A stretch of 64,000 nucleotides of DNA from Telluria aromaticivorans (GCF_013003915.1 NZ_JABAIV010000001.1:744001-808000), one strand, 5' to 3'. Shown: positions 9,189 to 17,851, counted from the stretch's first letter. Numbers and translations are program-made. Notes: a model not told the origin generated them from the letters alone.

Positions 9189-9265
9189 CGCGGGGTGGAG
9201 CAGTCTGGCAGCTCGTCGGGCTCATAACCCGAAGGTCACAGGTTCAAATCCTGTCCCCGCAACCA
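9189..9265 (+). tRNA. tRNA-fMet (anticodon CAT), initiator
   Basis: A 77-nt cloverleaf with encoded CCA. The anticodon arm CGGGCTCATAACCCG has the three consecutive G-C pairs found in initiator tRNAs, and the 5' C does not pair with the A opposite it (start CGCGGGG, end CCCCGCAACCA), the second initiator hallmark. The T arm is GGTTCAAATCC. The sequence closely follows the E. coli initiator tRNA as I know it. Confidence 0.95.
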
Positions 9266-9277
9266 AATATCTACAGA

Positions 9278-9307
9278 AGCCCGACTCTTGCAGCCGGGCT
9301 TTTGTTT
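9278..9307 (+). terminator. Intrinsic terminator after tRNA-fMet
   Basis: AGCCCG at 9278-9283 pairs with CGGGCT at 9295-9300, followed by TTTTGTTTT. It lies 12 nt downstream of the tRNA end and on the same strand. Confidence 0.7.
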
Positions 9308-9340
9308 TCTGCGGCAACAAAGGCAGCGCAGCACAAGCCG

Positions 9341-9583
9341 ATGAGAGACAAGAAAGACAACGCGACGATCGATTTGCCCGGCTTCGAGCCGGTCGACCCG
9401 CCTGCACCCGTTGTCGAACAGCAGCGTGCCACTCCCCGGCCGCGCCGCGTCTCCCTGAAGCAGGAACAGCTGGATTTACTCGGCCTGCTGGAAGACACCG
9501 ACACCTCCGGCCTGCCTGCCTGGCGCCGTGACGACAATCTTGACCTGACCGGCTTGCCGGTATGGGCGCCGGCCTCCCGGTAG
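9341..9583 (+). CDS. Small hypothetical protein, acidic/proline-rich
   Basis: An 80-residue protein starting MRDKKDNATIDLPG. It has a Pro/Val-rich stretch (EPVDPPAPVVEQ), an Arg-rich patch (RPRRVSLKQEQ) and a repeated short motif of Asp-Leu/Thr-Gly-Leu-Pro type near the end (TSGLPAW, LTGLPVW). The repeat of (D/T)xGLPxW hints at short linear binding peptides. A TTG at 9302 would extend it through the tRNA terminator and is less likely than the ATG at 9341. GC-rich third codon positions support coding. No family recognised. Confidence 0.55.
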   Translation: MRDKKDNATIDLPGFEPVDPPAPVVEQQRATPRPRRVSLKQEQLDLLGLLEDTDTSGLPAWRRDDNLDLTGLPVWAPASR

Positions 9584-9623
9584 TCCGCTCATCGGTCTAC
9601 CCTCGACCTATCCTCGGACTACC

Positions 9624-11033
9624 ATGCAAAGCCAACCGTTTACTTCGCTGCCGCTCGCGCCGCGCTTCCTCGCCAACCTCGCCACCCTGGGCTACCACGG
9701 GATGACGCCGATCCAGGCCGAATGCCTGCCGCCGGTGCTCGAAGGGCGCGACCTGATCGCCCAGGCCAAGACCGGCAGCGGCAAGACCGCGGCCTTCGGC
9801 ATCGGCCTGCTGCACAAGCTCAATCCCGCCTGGTTCGCCATCCAGGGACTGGTGATGTGCCCGACGCGCGAACTGGCCGACCAGGTGGCCAATGAACTGC
9901 GCCGCCTGGCGCGCGGCGTCGGCAACGTCAAGATCCTGACCCTGACCGGCGGCGTCGCCATGCGTCCGCAGATCGCGTCGCTCGAGCACGGCGCCCATAT
10001 CGTGGTCGGCACGCCGGGCCGCATCCGCGACCACCTGGGCCGCGCCACGCTCGACCTGTCCAAGGTGCAGACCCTGGTGCTCGACGAAGCCGACCGCATG
10101 ACCGACATGGGCTTCTACGACGAGATCGCCGGCATCGTCAGCGCCTGCCCGGAACGCCGCCAGACGCTGCTGTTCTCGGCGACCTATCCGGACGACATCC
10201 GCTACGCCACCGCCAAGTTCCTGAACGATCCGCTCGAAGTGGCCGTCGAAAGCCTGCACAGCGCCGCCCAGATCGAGCAGCGCTTCTACGAGGTCGGCTT
10301 CGAAGGCCGCGACGAAGCCGTCGCGCGCCTGCTCAAGCATTACCAGCCGGTGTCCACCCTCGCCTTCTGCAATACCAAGATCCATTGCCGCGAGCTGGCC
10401 GAGACCCTGCGCGCCCAGGGCTTCTCCGCGCTGGCGCTGTACGGCGAGCTGGAACAACAGGAGCGCGACGAGATCCTGGTGCTGTTCGCCAACCGCAGCT
10501 GCTCGGTGCTGGTGGCGACCGACGTCGCCGCGCGCGGCCTCGACATCGCCAACCTCGATGTCGTGATCAATGCCGACGTCTCGAAAGACCCGGAAGTCCA
10601 CGTGCACCGCATTGGCCGCACCGGGCGCGCCGGCGAGTCCGGCCTGGCGCTGACCCTGGCCGCGCCGAACGAAAAGAAATGGGTGCGCCTGGTCGAGGAA
10701 TACCAGGGCGTCAGCGTCGAATGGCACAAGCTCGAGGAGCTGGGCGAGCACCTGGAAGCGGCTGCGCCGGCGCCGATGGTCACGCTGTGCATTTTGGGCG
10801 GGAAGAAGGCCAAGCTGCGTCCGGGCGACATCCTCGGCGCACTGACCGGCGACGCCGGCCTGACCAAGGAACAGGTCGGCAAGATCAACGTGACCGAGTT
10901 CAACAGCTATGTCGCACTCGACCGCCACATGGCGCACGCCGCCATCGCGAAACTGAACGACCGCGGCGCGCCCGGGCCCGAATTCGGCGTCATCAAGGGG
11001 CGCTATTTCAAGATGCGCTTCCTCGACGTCTGA
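9624..11033 (+). CDS. dbpA: ATP-dependent RNA helicase DbpA
   Basis: A 469-residue DEAD-box protein. Helicase motifs in order: Q motif (TPIQAECLP), motif I AKTGSGKT (about residue 50), PTRELADQV, TPGR, DEADRMTDMGF, SAT, and in the second domain VATDVAARGLDI and HRIGRTGRAG. The C-terminal 75 residues form the DbpA RNA-binding domain (LCILGGKKAKLRPGDILGAL), which binds hairpin 92 of 23S rRNA and makes DbpA a 50S ribosome assembly factor. Motif II here reads DEADRM rather than the commoner DEADRML, a minor variant. It is monocistronic by context. Confidence 0.93.
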   Translation: MQSQPFTSLPLAPRFLANLATLGYHGMTPIQAECLPPVLEGRDLIAQAKTGSGKTAAFGIGLLHKLNPAWFAIQGLVMCPTRELADQVANELRRLARGVGNVKILTLTGGVAMRPQIASLEHGAHIVVGTPGRIRDHLGRATLDLSKVQTLVLDEADRMTDMGFYDEIAGIVSACPERRQTLLFSATYPDDIRYATAKFLNDPLEVAVESLHSAAQIEQRFYEVGFEGRDEAVARLLKHYQPVSTLAFCNTKIHCRELAETLRAQGFSALALYGELEQQERDEILVLFANRSCSVLVATDVAARGLDIANLDVVINADVSKDPEVHVHRIGRTGRAGESGLALTLAAPNEKKWVRLVEEYQGVSVEWHKLEELGEHLEAAAPAPMVTLCILGGKKAKLRPGDILGALTGDAGLTKEQVGKINVTEFNSYVALDRHMAHAAIAKLNDRGAPGPEFGVIKGRYFKMRFLDV

Positions 11034-11223
11034 GCAAGGCCTGGCTGCGCGGCAGGCCCGCGCATTTGCCGCCGTGTTTAACCGAAGTTGTAACGGAGTT
11101 GTAACAGCTCCGCACGGTTGGCTCAGCAGCAGCATGGGCGGGTCAAATCTGGCATGATTTGTCAAAATACAAATACCGAGCCAGGACACAGATTCGTTCC
11201 GCGTCAGGGCAAGGTCACATGCC

Positions 11224-12378
11224 ATGATGACGAGCACACCAGTAACCAAGCAACAGCAGACCGAAGGCCGGACCGTGCGCGAGGTCGTCGAGTTCAACCA
11301 GGAACTCGTTAACGAGGTCTGGTGCCGGCGCGTCTTCCGCCAGGTCCTGCAATCGGTCGAACTGCAGTACGCAATGCAGATGCCGCACCGCCCCATCAGT
11401 CCCGACACCGTGCTGATCCTCGACTCCGGGGACCCGATGCTGCTGCCGGTGCCGGAGAGCGACGCGCCCTGGTCGGAAGCCGGTGACATGCACGACCTCG
11501 CAGCCGTCGTCCACTACGCCATCAGCCGGGAAAACCCGCCAGCGGCACCGCTGCTGGGACGCGCGCCGGGCGAGTATGGCGACAGCTTCCTGGCCGCCGT
11601 CGACCGCTGCCTGTCGCCCGATCCGCAGCAGCGCCCCCAGACCATCGAACAGCTGCGCAACCTGCTCGGCATCGTCCCGCTCGGCCCCGCCGTGCCGGGG
11701 CAGTCGTTCGAGGCCTTTCAGGCAGCATCGGCCAAGCCGGTCGTGGCCGCCACCGCCGAGCCGGAACCCGCGTTCCCTGAGAAGCCCGCCGCGGCCACCG
11801 AGCGCGGACGCTTGCAGCGCTGGCTGATGCTGGTCGCCGCGGCAACCGTCCTGCTCGCTGCGCTCGGCGCCCTGTTTGCCCTGTTGCACCAGGCCGATTC
11901 GCGCGATACGGTAAACCTGGCCTTGCCGGCCGACGAAGCCCCTGTGCAGGTAGCCCCTGCCACACCCATCCCGCCGGCGCCCGCCCCCGCGGCCGTCGGA
12001 GCTGCGCCGGGCTCCACGCCCCTTCCCGATGCAAGCTTGCCCTTGCCGCTCGAGCCGGGACAGGTTCAGCCACCCACTGCACCACCACCCGCCATCGTCA
12101 CGCTGCCGCCGGATACCCAGGCCGCGCGCCAGCGCCAGGCGGCGGCTGCCGCAGCGGGCGGCACCTACAAGCTGCTGATCAAGCCCTGGGGATCGATCGA
12201 GGTCAACGGTGCCCACATCGGTGTCAGCCCGCCGCTCAAGCGCCTCCACCTGGCGCCGGGCCAGCACACCATCCGCATCGCCAACCCGAACTTCCGCGAG
12301 CACCTCGTGACGGTGAATGCGGTCAAGGGCGGCTCGTCCGTCATCGAACTGGACTTTACCGAGGAGGATACCGAGTGA
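11224..12378 (+). CDS. Pseudokinase C-lobe / transmembrane / PEGA-domain protein
   Basis: A 384-residue protein with three parts. Residues about 25-150 resemble only the C-lobe of Ser/Thr kinases: HRPISPDTVLIL stands where HRDxKPxN belongs, DLAAVVHYAI matches the DxxSLG helix, and RCLSPDPQQRPQTIEQL matches the final kinase helix. The catalytic Asp, the Lys/Asn, the DFG motif and the whole N-lobe are missing, so it should be inactive. A Pro/Ala linker and one membrane helix (about 201-221) follow, then a periplasmic Ala/Pro stretch and a PEGA domain (about 315-380, with SIEVNGAHIGVSPP and APGQHTIRIANP). The stop overlaps the start of the TssQ-like lipoprotein gene, so the two proteins probably act together at the envelope. 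Confidence 0.75.
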   Translation: MMTSTPVTKQQQTEGRTVREVVEFNQELVNEVWCRRVFRQVLQSVELQYAMQMPHRPISPDTVLILDSGDPMLLPVPESDAPWSEAGDMHDLAAVVHYAISRENPPAAPLLGRAPGEYGDSFLAAVDRCLSPDPQQRPQTIEQLRNLLGIVPLGPAVPGQSFEAFQAASAKPVVAATAEPEPAFPEKPAAATERGRLQRWLMLVAAATVLLAALGALFALLHQADSRDTVNLALPADEAPVQVAPATPIPPAPAPAAVGAAPGSTPLPDASLPLPLEPGQVQPPTAPPPAIVTLPPDTQAARQRQAAAAAAGGTYKLLIKPWGSIEVNGAHIGVSPPLKRLHLAPGQHTIRIANPNFREHLVTVNAVKGGSSVIELDFTEEDTE

Positions 12379-12908
12379 ACATCGGAGCGACTTTGCAGGT
12401 CCCGAAAGCGGGCCTGCGCGCCTGCGCACTGCTGGCCCTTCTGGCGCTGGGCGGATGCGCGGAACTGAATTCGCTGATGGGCGGACGCGATTCGAGCCGC
12501 TCGCACCCTCGCGTGGACGAACGCTCGCGCGCCCGCAGCGACCGTGCCGACCGCGCCGATCGTAACGAGCGTCCCGACCGTCCAGCGCCGCGGGCGGAAC
12601 GGCCGGCGCCCGACCGCGACGACAATGCGCTGCGCGAAGGAATCGCCCTGTACCACGATGGCGAATACAACGCCGCCATCAAGCGCCTGAACTCGGGCGA
12701 CATGAACGGCGGCTCCGTGCGCAACCGCGTCAGCGCGCTCAAGTACACCGCCTTCAGCTATTGCGTCACTGCCCGCCCGGCGCCCTGCCGCCAGGCCTTC
12801 GAGCGCGCGCTGCGCATCGATCCCTCCTTCGACCTTGCCCCGGGCGAACATGGCCACCCGCTGTGGGGCCCGGTGTTCACCAAGGCGAAACAGGGCGCCG
12901 GCCGCTAG
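12375..12908 (+). CDS. TssQ-family T6SS-associated lipoprotein
   Basis: A 177-residue lipoprotein starting at a GTG that overlaps the previous stop (GTGA). The signal is clear: hydrophobic ACALLALLALGGC with lipobox Cys28. An Arg/Asp/Pro-rich, disordered linker (residues 35-80) follows. The C-terminal domain is TPR-like: DNALREGIALYHDGEYNAAI, then a Cys pair (YCVTARPAPCRQAF) and the end motif HPLWGPVF. That combination is what I know from TssQ proteins encoded in type VI secretion clusters of Burkholderiales. No other T6SS gene lies in the window, so the role is inferred from family only. Confidence 0.7.
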   Translation: MNIGATLQVPKAGLRACALLALLALGGCAELNSLMGGRDSSRSHPRVDERSRARSDRADRADRNERPDRPAPRAERPAPDRDDNALREGIALYHDGEYNAAIKRLNSGDMNGGSVRNRVSALKYTAFSYCVTARPAPCRQAFERALRIDPSFDLAPGEHGHPLWGPVFTKAKQGAGR

Positions 12909-12932
12909 CGCGCGGCCAGGCCGGCCGCAGGC

Positions 12933-14543
12933 TTACAGCCTCGCGTTGATACTGGCCGGGAAGACGGGCGCACGGCGCCGCTGAGAGGCCTGCTCGTAGG
13001 CATAAGCCATGCCGATCAGCGCTGCCTCGCTCCAGGCGCCGCCTACGAAACTGATCCCGACCGGCAAACCACGCGTGAACCCGGCCGGCACCGTGATATG
13101 GGGATAGCCCGCCACCGCGGCCGGCGTCGAGAAACTGCCGCCGTAATGGTCGCCGTTGATGTAGTCGGTGAGCCAGGCCGGACCGCCGGTGGGCGCCACC
13201 AGCGCATCCAGCCGGTGCTCCTTCATCACCTGGTCGATCCCTTCATCGCGCGCATAGCGCAGGTCGTTGGCGAGCGCTTCGCGGTATTCGCGCGCATCGA
13301 GTCCCGGCTTTGCTTGCGATGCGACCAGGTGCTCCTGTTTGAAATGCGGCATCTCGCGCGCGGCGTTCTTTTCGTTGAACGCGATCACGTCCGCCATGTT
13401 CTTGACCGGCGCATGCGGCGCGTAGTCCTTCAGCCAGGCGGCCAGCCCGGGCTTGAACTCGTAGAGCAGCACTTCCAGTTCGCTGTCGCCATATTTGTCG
13501 GTATTCGGCAGTTTCACGTCCACCAGCAGCGCGCCCTGCGCGCGCAGAACCGCCAGTTCTTTCTCGATGATCGCATCGACCGCGTCGTTGCTGCCAAAGA
13601 AGTTCCGGGCAACTCCGATGCGCCTGCCTTTCAGTCCGTCCTTGCGCAGCGCTGCAGCGTAGTCGCCGATGCGGTTTTTGCTGTCCTGGGTCGCCGGATC
13701 AGCCGCGTCAGGCCCCGCCATCGCCGCCAGCATCAGGGCCGCATCGGTGACGCTGCGCGTCATCGGGCCGGCCGTGTCCTGCGAGTGGGCGATCGGGATG
13801 ATGCCGCTGCGGCTGAGCAAGCCAAGGGTCGGCTTGAAGCCGACGATGCCGCACGAAGAAGAAGGCGACACGATCGACCCGTCGGTTTCTGTGCCGACCG
13901 TCAGCGTCGCCAGGCCGGCCGCGGCCGCGGCGCCGGAACCGGAACTGGAACCGCTGGTGTTGCGGTCGAGCGCGTACGGGTTACGGGTCTGGCCGCCGCG
14001 TCCGCTCCAGCCGCTGACCGACTTGGTCGAGCGCATATTGGCCCATTCGGACAAATTGGTCTTGCCGATGATGACCGCGCCGGCAGTGCGCAGCAGCGCG
14101 GCAATGTGCGCGTCCTTGGTGGCGCGCACGCCGTCGAGCGCGAGCGAACCGGCACTGGTGCTCATCCGGTCGCCGGTCGCAATATTGTCCTTCAGCAGGA
14201 CGGGGATCCCGTGCAGCGGCCCGCGCAGTTTTCCGGCGGCGCGCTCGCGGTCCATCCCGGCTGCGATGGCAAGGGCGTCGGGATTGGTTTCGATGACGGC
14301 ATTCAGCCGCGGGCCGGCCTTGTCGACGGCGGCGATGCGCGCGAGGTAGCGCGATACCAGCGCCTTCGACGTGAGCTTGCCGGACGCCATGGCGTCCTGC
14401 TGCTCGCGCACGCCAAGATCAAGGATGGCGTCCCGCTCGCCCGCCTTCGCCTGCGCGCCGGCGGCGATGCCGGCGGAGCTGGTGGTGGCGCCGGTAACGG
14501 CGCCCGCTGCCATGCCGAGTCGTACGAAATCCCTGCGGTCCAT
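12933..14543 (-). CDS. Tat-exported amidase (amidase signature family)
   Basis: A 536-residue amidase. The N-terminus MDRRDFVRLGMAAGAV is a twin-arginine signal, so the enzyme should be exported folded to the periplasm. The amidase-signature Ser-cisSer-Lys triad is visible: Lys118 in PVLLKDN, the Ser-rich TSGSSSGSGAA loop at about 197-206, and the nucleophile Ser223 in GTETDGSIVSP. Length is normal for the family. An in-frame ATG nine codons upstream (14570) exists, but the Tat Arg-Arg pair sits correctly only from 14543. Substrate cannot be told; related exported enzymes act on peptide or aryl amides. It converges on the TssQ-like gene with a 24-bp gap. Confidence 0.85.
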   Translation of the reverse strand: MDRRDFVRLGMAAGAVTGATTSSAGIAAGAQAKAGERDAILDLGVREQQDAMASGKLTSKALVSRYLARIAAVDKAGPRLNAVIETNPDALAIAAGMDRERAAGKLRGPLHGIPVLLKDNIATGDRMSTSAGSLALDGVRATKDAHIAALLRTAGAVIIGKTNLSEWANMRSTKSVSGWSGRGGQTRNPYALDRNTSGSSSGSGAAAAAGLATLTVGTETDGSIVSPSSSCGIVGFKPTLGLLSRSGIIPIAHSQDTAGPMTRSVTDAALMLAAMAGPDAADPATQDSKNRIGDYAAALRKDGLKGRRIGVARNFFGSNDAVDAIIEKELAVLRAQGALLVDVKLPNTDKYGDSELEVLLYEFKPGLAAWLKDYAPHAPVKNMADVIAFNEKNAAREMPHFKQEHLVASQAKPGLDAREYREALANDLRYARDEGIDQVMKEHRLDALVAPTGGPAWLTDYINGDHYGGSFSTPAAVAGYPHITVPAGFTRGLPVGISFVGGAWSEAALIGMAYAYEQASQRRRAPVFPASINARL

Positions 14544-14620
14544 CGCGTCTCCTGTTGTTATTGAAAGCAATAGAATATCAGCGCAGGGGCGTGCGGACGC
14601 CAGGCCAGCCCGTACAGGCG

Positions 14621-14646
14621 AAAAAAAACGCTGCCCGGGGGCAGCG
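14621..14646 (-). terminator. Intrinsic terminator of efp
   Basis: On the minus strand CGCTGCCC and GGGCAGCG form an 8-bp stem with a 2-nt apex (14629-14646), followed by eight U residues (14628-14621). It lies 22 nt beyond the efp stop codon and would stop transcription before the amidase gene. Confidence 0.85.
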
Positions 14647-14668
14647 CTTTCTTTACAGGGCGGTCAGC

Positions 14669-15244
14669 TTAGTTGCGGACGACGCGCTTGTATTCGTTGG
14701 TGCGGGTGTCGATCTCGATGACGTCATCCTGGCTCACGAACAGCGGCACCATGACGATGTGCTGGTGGGCTTCGATGGCGTTCTCGATCTTGGCTTCCTT
14801 CAGGACGTTGCCCGAAGTGTTGCCCTTGACTGCAGGCTCCGAGTAGATGACCTGGCGCGCGATGGTGGTCGGCAGTTCGACCGAGATGGCCTTGCCGTCA
14901 TAGAACACGGCTTCGCATTCCATGCCGTCTTTCAGGTAGTGCAGCGCGTCGCCCAGGTTCTCTTCTTCGATTTCGAACTGTTCGTAGTCGGCGTCCATGA
15001 ACACATACAGCGGATCGGCGAAGTACGAATAGGTCACCGGCTTCTTGTCCAGCACGACCACGTCGAACTTGTCGTCGCCGCGGAATACGTTTTCCAGTGG
15101 CGCGTTGGTCAGGAGATTCTTCATCTTCCACTTGTACGTGAAGCCCGTGCGGCTCGAACCGTTCACGTCCGAACGCAGCACGATGAACGGCTTGTCCTCG
15201 ACCATAATGATGTTGCCAACACGAATTTCTTTAGCGGGTTTCAT
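14669..15244 (-). CDS. efp: Translation elongation factor P
   Basis: A 191-residue, three-domain EF-P, which relieves ribosome stalling at polyproline. The N-terminal KOW-like domain begins [14 protein letters not shown]. The loop tip carries Arg at position 32 (NGSSRTGF), the residue rhamnosylated by EarP in the Arg-type EF-P branch instead of the Lys used in E. coli. The C-terminal OB domains (about 67-191) contain [14 protein letters not shown] and end ..[10 protein letters not shown]. The gene lies 109 bp downstream of earP with its own promoter and terminator, so both parts of the modification system sit together. Confidence 0.96.
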   Translation of the reverse strand: MKPAKEIRVGNIIMVEDKPFIVLRSDVNGSSRTGFTYKWKMKNLLTNAPLENVFRGDDKFDVVVLDKKPVTYSYFADPLYVFMDADYEQFEIEEENLGDALHYLKDGMECEAVFYDGKAISVELPTTIARQVIYSEPAVKGNTSGNVLKEAKIENAIEAHQHIVMVPLFVSQDDVIEIDTRTNEYKRVVRN

Positions 15245-15352
15245 AGTAGTTTTGCGTAAAAAGTAAGTTGCATTAAATCAGCGGTGGCCAAGGAGCGAAG
15301 CAGCTTGGAGGCTACGTTTGATCGTGTGATATTCGTTACAGACTAACCGCGC

Positions 15353-15358
15353 ATTATA
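15353..15358 (-). promoter_or_regulatory. -10 box of the efp promoter
   Basis: Read on the minus strand, GGTATAATGCG places a perfect TATAAT at 15358-15353. It overlaps the stop codon of earP. Candidate -35 elements (TTGAGG at 19 bp, TTGGGC at 13 bp) have poor spacing. The site implies that efp is transcribed on its own with a leader of roughly 100 nt. Confidence 0.6.
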
Positions 15359-16544
15359 CCGGATTTTCCCCGCCCAACCTCAACGTCCGGGCAAATTCCA
15401 GCAGGTTCGTCGTCAAATCACCATGCGCCAGCACTTGCCGGCGCCATTCTCCTGCTCGAATGACAAGTTGCGGCAGCGCGGCTTGCAAGTCCTGCCACGC
15501 CACCGGCATCGGCCCAATATCGCTTGCACCATTCCAGCCCAGCGAAAAGGCGGCCAGCGCCTCCGGTGCGGCATAGCGCTCCAGGAAAGCACGCAGTTTC
15601 TTGTGGTGCAGCTTGTCGTCCTGCGGATAAATGTGCCAGATGAAAGGCCGGCCGGCCCACTGCGCGCGTACGAAGGAATCTTCGCCACGCACGAAGTTCA
15701 GGTCGCAGGCCCACAGCAGGCGGTCGTAGTCCTGCTGCGGCACGAAGGGCAACACGCGCACTGTCAACGCACCGTGCGTTGCGACGCTGCCCGCGCGCGC
15801 TTCGGCACCCATAAAAGCGCCGACCGCCGCGGCGGCCACGCCTTCCGGCACCAGGCAAGTGACCGGCCCCTGCCCCGCCGACCAAGCCTGCAGCAATTCG
15901 GCAACCGGAGCATGCGGATAACAGAACAGCGACACCTTCAGCGCCTCCAGCTCGGGCGGGGTAAGGCCGAAGCCCGAGAGGAAGCGCGCCACCGCCTCAC
16001 GGTCGCCCTGGAAGGCGATGCGTTCCTCGTCCAGCCTGGCTTCGTGCAGCAGGCCGCCAGTCTTCGGGGTAAATCCGGGGAAGAAGAAATGCTTGGTCAG
16101 CTTCAGGCGCGGATGCATCGACGGCAGGCGGTGGCAGCCCTCCACCCACTCTTCGGCGGTCAAGCCCTCGAGGTTGAACCACACCGGCCGCGGGCTGCGC
16201 TGCGCCATGGCCGCAACATAGCCTGGCGGAAGGTCGACGGCGAAGAATTCGATGACGATGTCGGCCACCTCGGCCGGGGCGAACTCTCCCTCCTGGCCAA
16301 GCCAGTGGCGCACCAGCACGCCGGCCACTTCCTGTTCGGCTGCATCGACGTCGACGGGTGGACAGATGCGGCGGAAGCTGTGCAGGTCGTCGACCCACAG
16401 CGTCACGCGCACACGGTGCTCATGCGCCAGCTGGCGCGCCAGGCGCCAGCAGATGCCGATATCGCCAAAGTTGTCGACGACTTTGCAGAAGAGCGCGAGC
16501 GTGACTGGCGGGGTGGGATGGTTTGGCAATGCAGGCAGGCTCAT
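15354..16544 (-). CDS. earP: EF-P arginine rhamnosyltransferase EarP
   Basis: A 396-residue GT-B-type inverting glycosyltransferase that transfers rhamnose from dTDP-rhamnose to Arg32 of EF-P. The N-terminal signature KVVDNFGDIGICWRLARQL (Asp24, Asp28) contains the catalytic Asp of the family. The C-terminal nucleotide-sugar pocket shows GEDSFVRAQWAGRPFIWHIY followed by PQDD. The length is typical. It lies directly upstream of efp, the usual arrangement in beta- and gammaproteobacteria with Arg32-type EF-P. Confidence 0.94.
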   Translation of the reverse strand: MSLPALPNHPTPPVTLALFCKVVDNFGDIGICWRLARQLAHEHRVRVTLWVDDLHSFRRICPPVDVDAAEQEVAGVLVRHWLGQEGEFAPAEVADIVIEFFAVDLPPGYVAAMAQRSPRPVWFNLEGLTAEEWVEGCHRLPSMHPRLKLTKHFFFPGFTPKTGGLLHEARLDEERIAFQGDREAVARFLSGFGLTPPELEALKVSLFCYPHAPVAELLQAWSAGQGPVTCLVPEGVAAAAVGAFMGAEARAGSVATHGALTVRVLPFVPQQDYDRLLWACDLNFVRGEDSFVRAQWAGRPFIWHIYPQDDKLHHKKLRAFLERYAAPEALAAFSLGWNGASDIGPMPVAWQDLQAALPQLVIRAGEWRRQVLAHGDLTTNLLEFARTLRLGGENPV

Positions 16545-16714
16545 GCGGGAGGCAGGTGGACGCTGGGAAGCCCGGTATTTTAACTGATTTCACTAGCGAC
16601 TTTTCCTGCCAAAAAGTTTATCCGCGCCCTGCGGACGAGCACCGCACCGCCGCGTCGTGCCGGAGGACTTTCCCAGCCATTTGCAAGTGCGACCCGTCGA
16701 AGACCGGCTACGGC

Positions 16715-16939
16715 ATGCCGGATGCGCTGGTGGCATTCGGCCTGTCGCCGCTGCCGGGGCAGCAGCTCGCGAACTGGCAACTGCCGGTTGCCAGCTACGG
16801 CATGGCGCCCGGCGTCCTGGCAGGCGGCATCGGCGACGGCGGGCGCTATCCTGCGGGATTCGCGGCCCTGCAGGCAGCACGCATGGCCGGCTTCCCGTTC
16901 GGTATGCCATTGGGAGGCCTCGGCCCCATGGGATGGTGA
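16715..16939 (+). CDS. Possible Gly/Pro/Met-rich 74-residue peptide, or gene remnant
   Basis: An ATG-started reading frame encoding MPDALVAFGLSPLPG and ending in a Gly/Met/Phe-rich tail (GFPFGMPLGGLGPMGW). Third codon positions are about 80% G/C, as in real genes here, unlike the surrounding DNA. No ribosome site, partner gene or known family was found, and the frame stays open upstream without looking coding, so it could be the tail of a decayed gene. The rest of the 16545-17365 interval shows no convincing gene; its right half (about 17080-17280) is purine-rich with three tandem GGCAAAC-type units. Confidence 0.3.
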   Translation: MPDALVAFGLSPLPGQQLANWQLPVASYGMAPGVLAGGIGDGGRYPAGFAALQAARMAGFPFGMPLGGLGPMGW

Positions 16940-17365
16940 CGGCGCCACCTGGGGCCAGGCCCCATCGATGAGCCAGGACTGGCAGGCTGTGGTGACGCTT
17001 TAGCCTGCCAGCCGGCATCGTACTGCCGACGAATAATCGCAGGCCGGGCCTGAACGTGTGCCCGCCAGGGCTCCGGCAAAAAAAATGGAGCGGGAAGACC
17101 GGCGGCCTGCAGGCTGCGGAACCCGGGTAAAAACGGCGGAAGGAGAAAAACGCGGACCGAGGACGAAAAACGGCAAGCAAAAAGGCTGGGACGGCGGGTT
17201 AAGACAAAAGACGATGGCAGAAAACGCGAAAGGCAAACGGCAAACGGCAAACCGCAGACGCAAGACTGGGAGTGGAAGAATGTTCAGCGCTGCACGAACG
17301 GCCGCGCAAAATGAAAAACCGGAGCACCTATACGCGCATGCACGTTGGTCTGCTCCGGTCTTAAC

Positions 17366-17441
17366 TGGCGTCCCCACGGGGATTCGAACCCCGGTACTCA
17401 CCGTGAAAGGGTGATGTCCTAGGCCTCTAGACGATGGGGAC
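17366..17441 (-). tRNA. tRNA-Glu (TTC), copy 1
   Basis: A 76-nt cloverleaf with encoded CCA; mature start GTCCCCATCGTCTAGAGG, anticodon loop CCCTTTCACGG (anticodon TTC), T arm GGGGTTCGAATCCCC. It appears identical to the two other Glu copies in this array. It is last in transcription order. Confidence 0.96.
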
Positions 17442-17520
17442 CTAAAACTGTTCCTGCTGCTTTTACTACGATTCGTTACGCGCCGCGCTGGCATTCCGCG
17501 CTGGCTTACTGCCAAATTCT

Positions 17521-17596
17521 TGGCGTCCCCACGGGGATTCGAACCCCGGTACTCACCGTGAAAGGGTGATGTCCTAGGCCTCTAGACGATGGGGAC
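17521..17596 (-). tRNA. tRNA-Glu (TTC), copy 2
   Basis: Same 76-nt sequence as the neighbouring Glu copies, including encoded CCA. It is separated by 79 bp from copy 1 and by 30 bp from the tRNA-Ala gene upstream in transcription. Confidence 0.96.
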
Positions 17597-17626
17597 CCTG
17601 GACTGCCACTACATTATTCTGCAACT

Positions 17627-17702
<76 letters not shown>

Positions 17703-17775
17703 CAAGGGAACAACATTCTACCATACTGCAACTGCTTCTACCAATGCGCGCCGCTGGTTGCACGCTGCCAGAACC

Positions 17776-17851
17776 TGGCGTCCCCACGGGGATTCGAACC
17801 CCGGTACTCACCGTGAAAGGGTGATGTCCTAGGCCTCTAGACGATGGGGAC
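17776..17851 (-). tRNA. tRNA-Glu (TTC), copy 3
   Basis: Same 76-nt sequence as copies 1 and 2, anticodon TTC, encoded CCA. It lies between the two tRNA-Ala genes, so the array alternates Ala-Glu-Ala-Glu-Glu in transcription order. Confidence 0.96.

Noticed and set aside
11086-11105. Two AGTTGTAAC boxes 11 bp apart upstream of the pseudokinase gene
   Set aside because: Phased like a regulator site, but too short to distinguish from chance without a genome-wide count.
13098-14564. 488-codon plus-strand frame opposite the amidase gene
   Set aside because: Low-complexity Arg/Gly/Ala composition and an intact amidase on the other strand.
17000-17515. 171-codon minus-strand frame across the tRNA-Glu genes
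   Set aside because: It runs through two mature tRNA genes and has no protein-like character.
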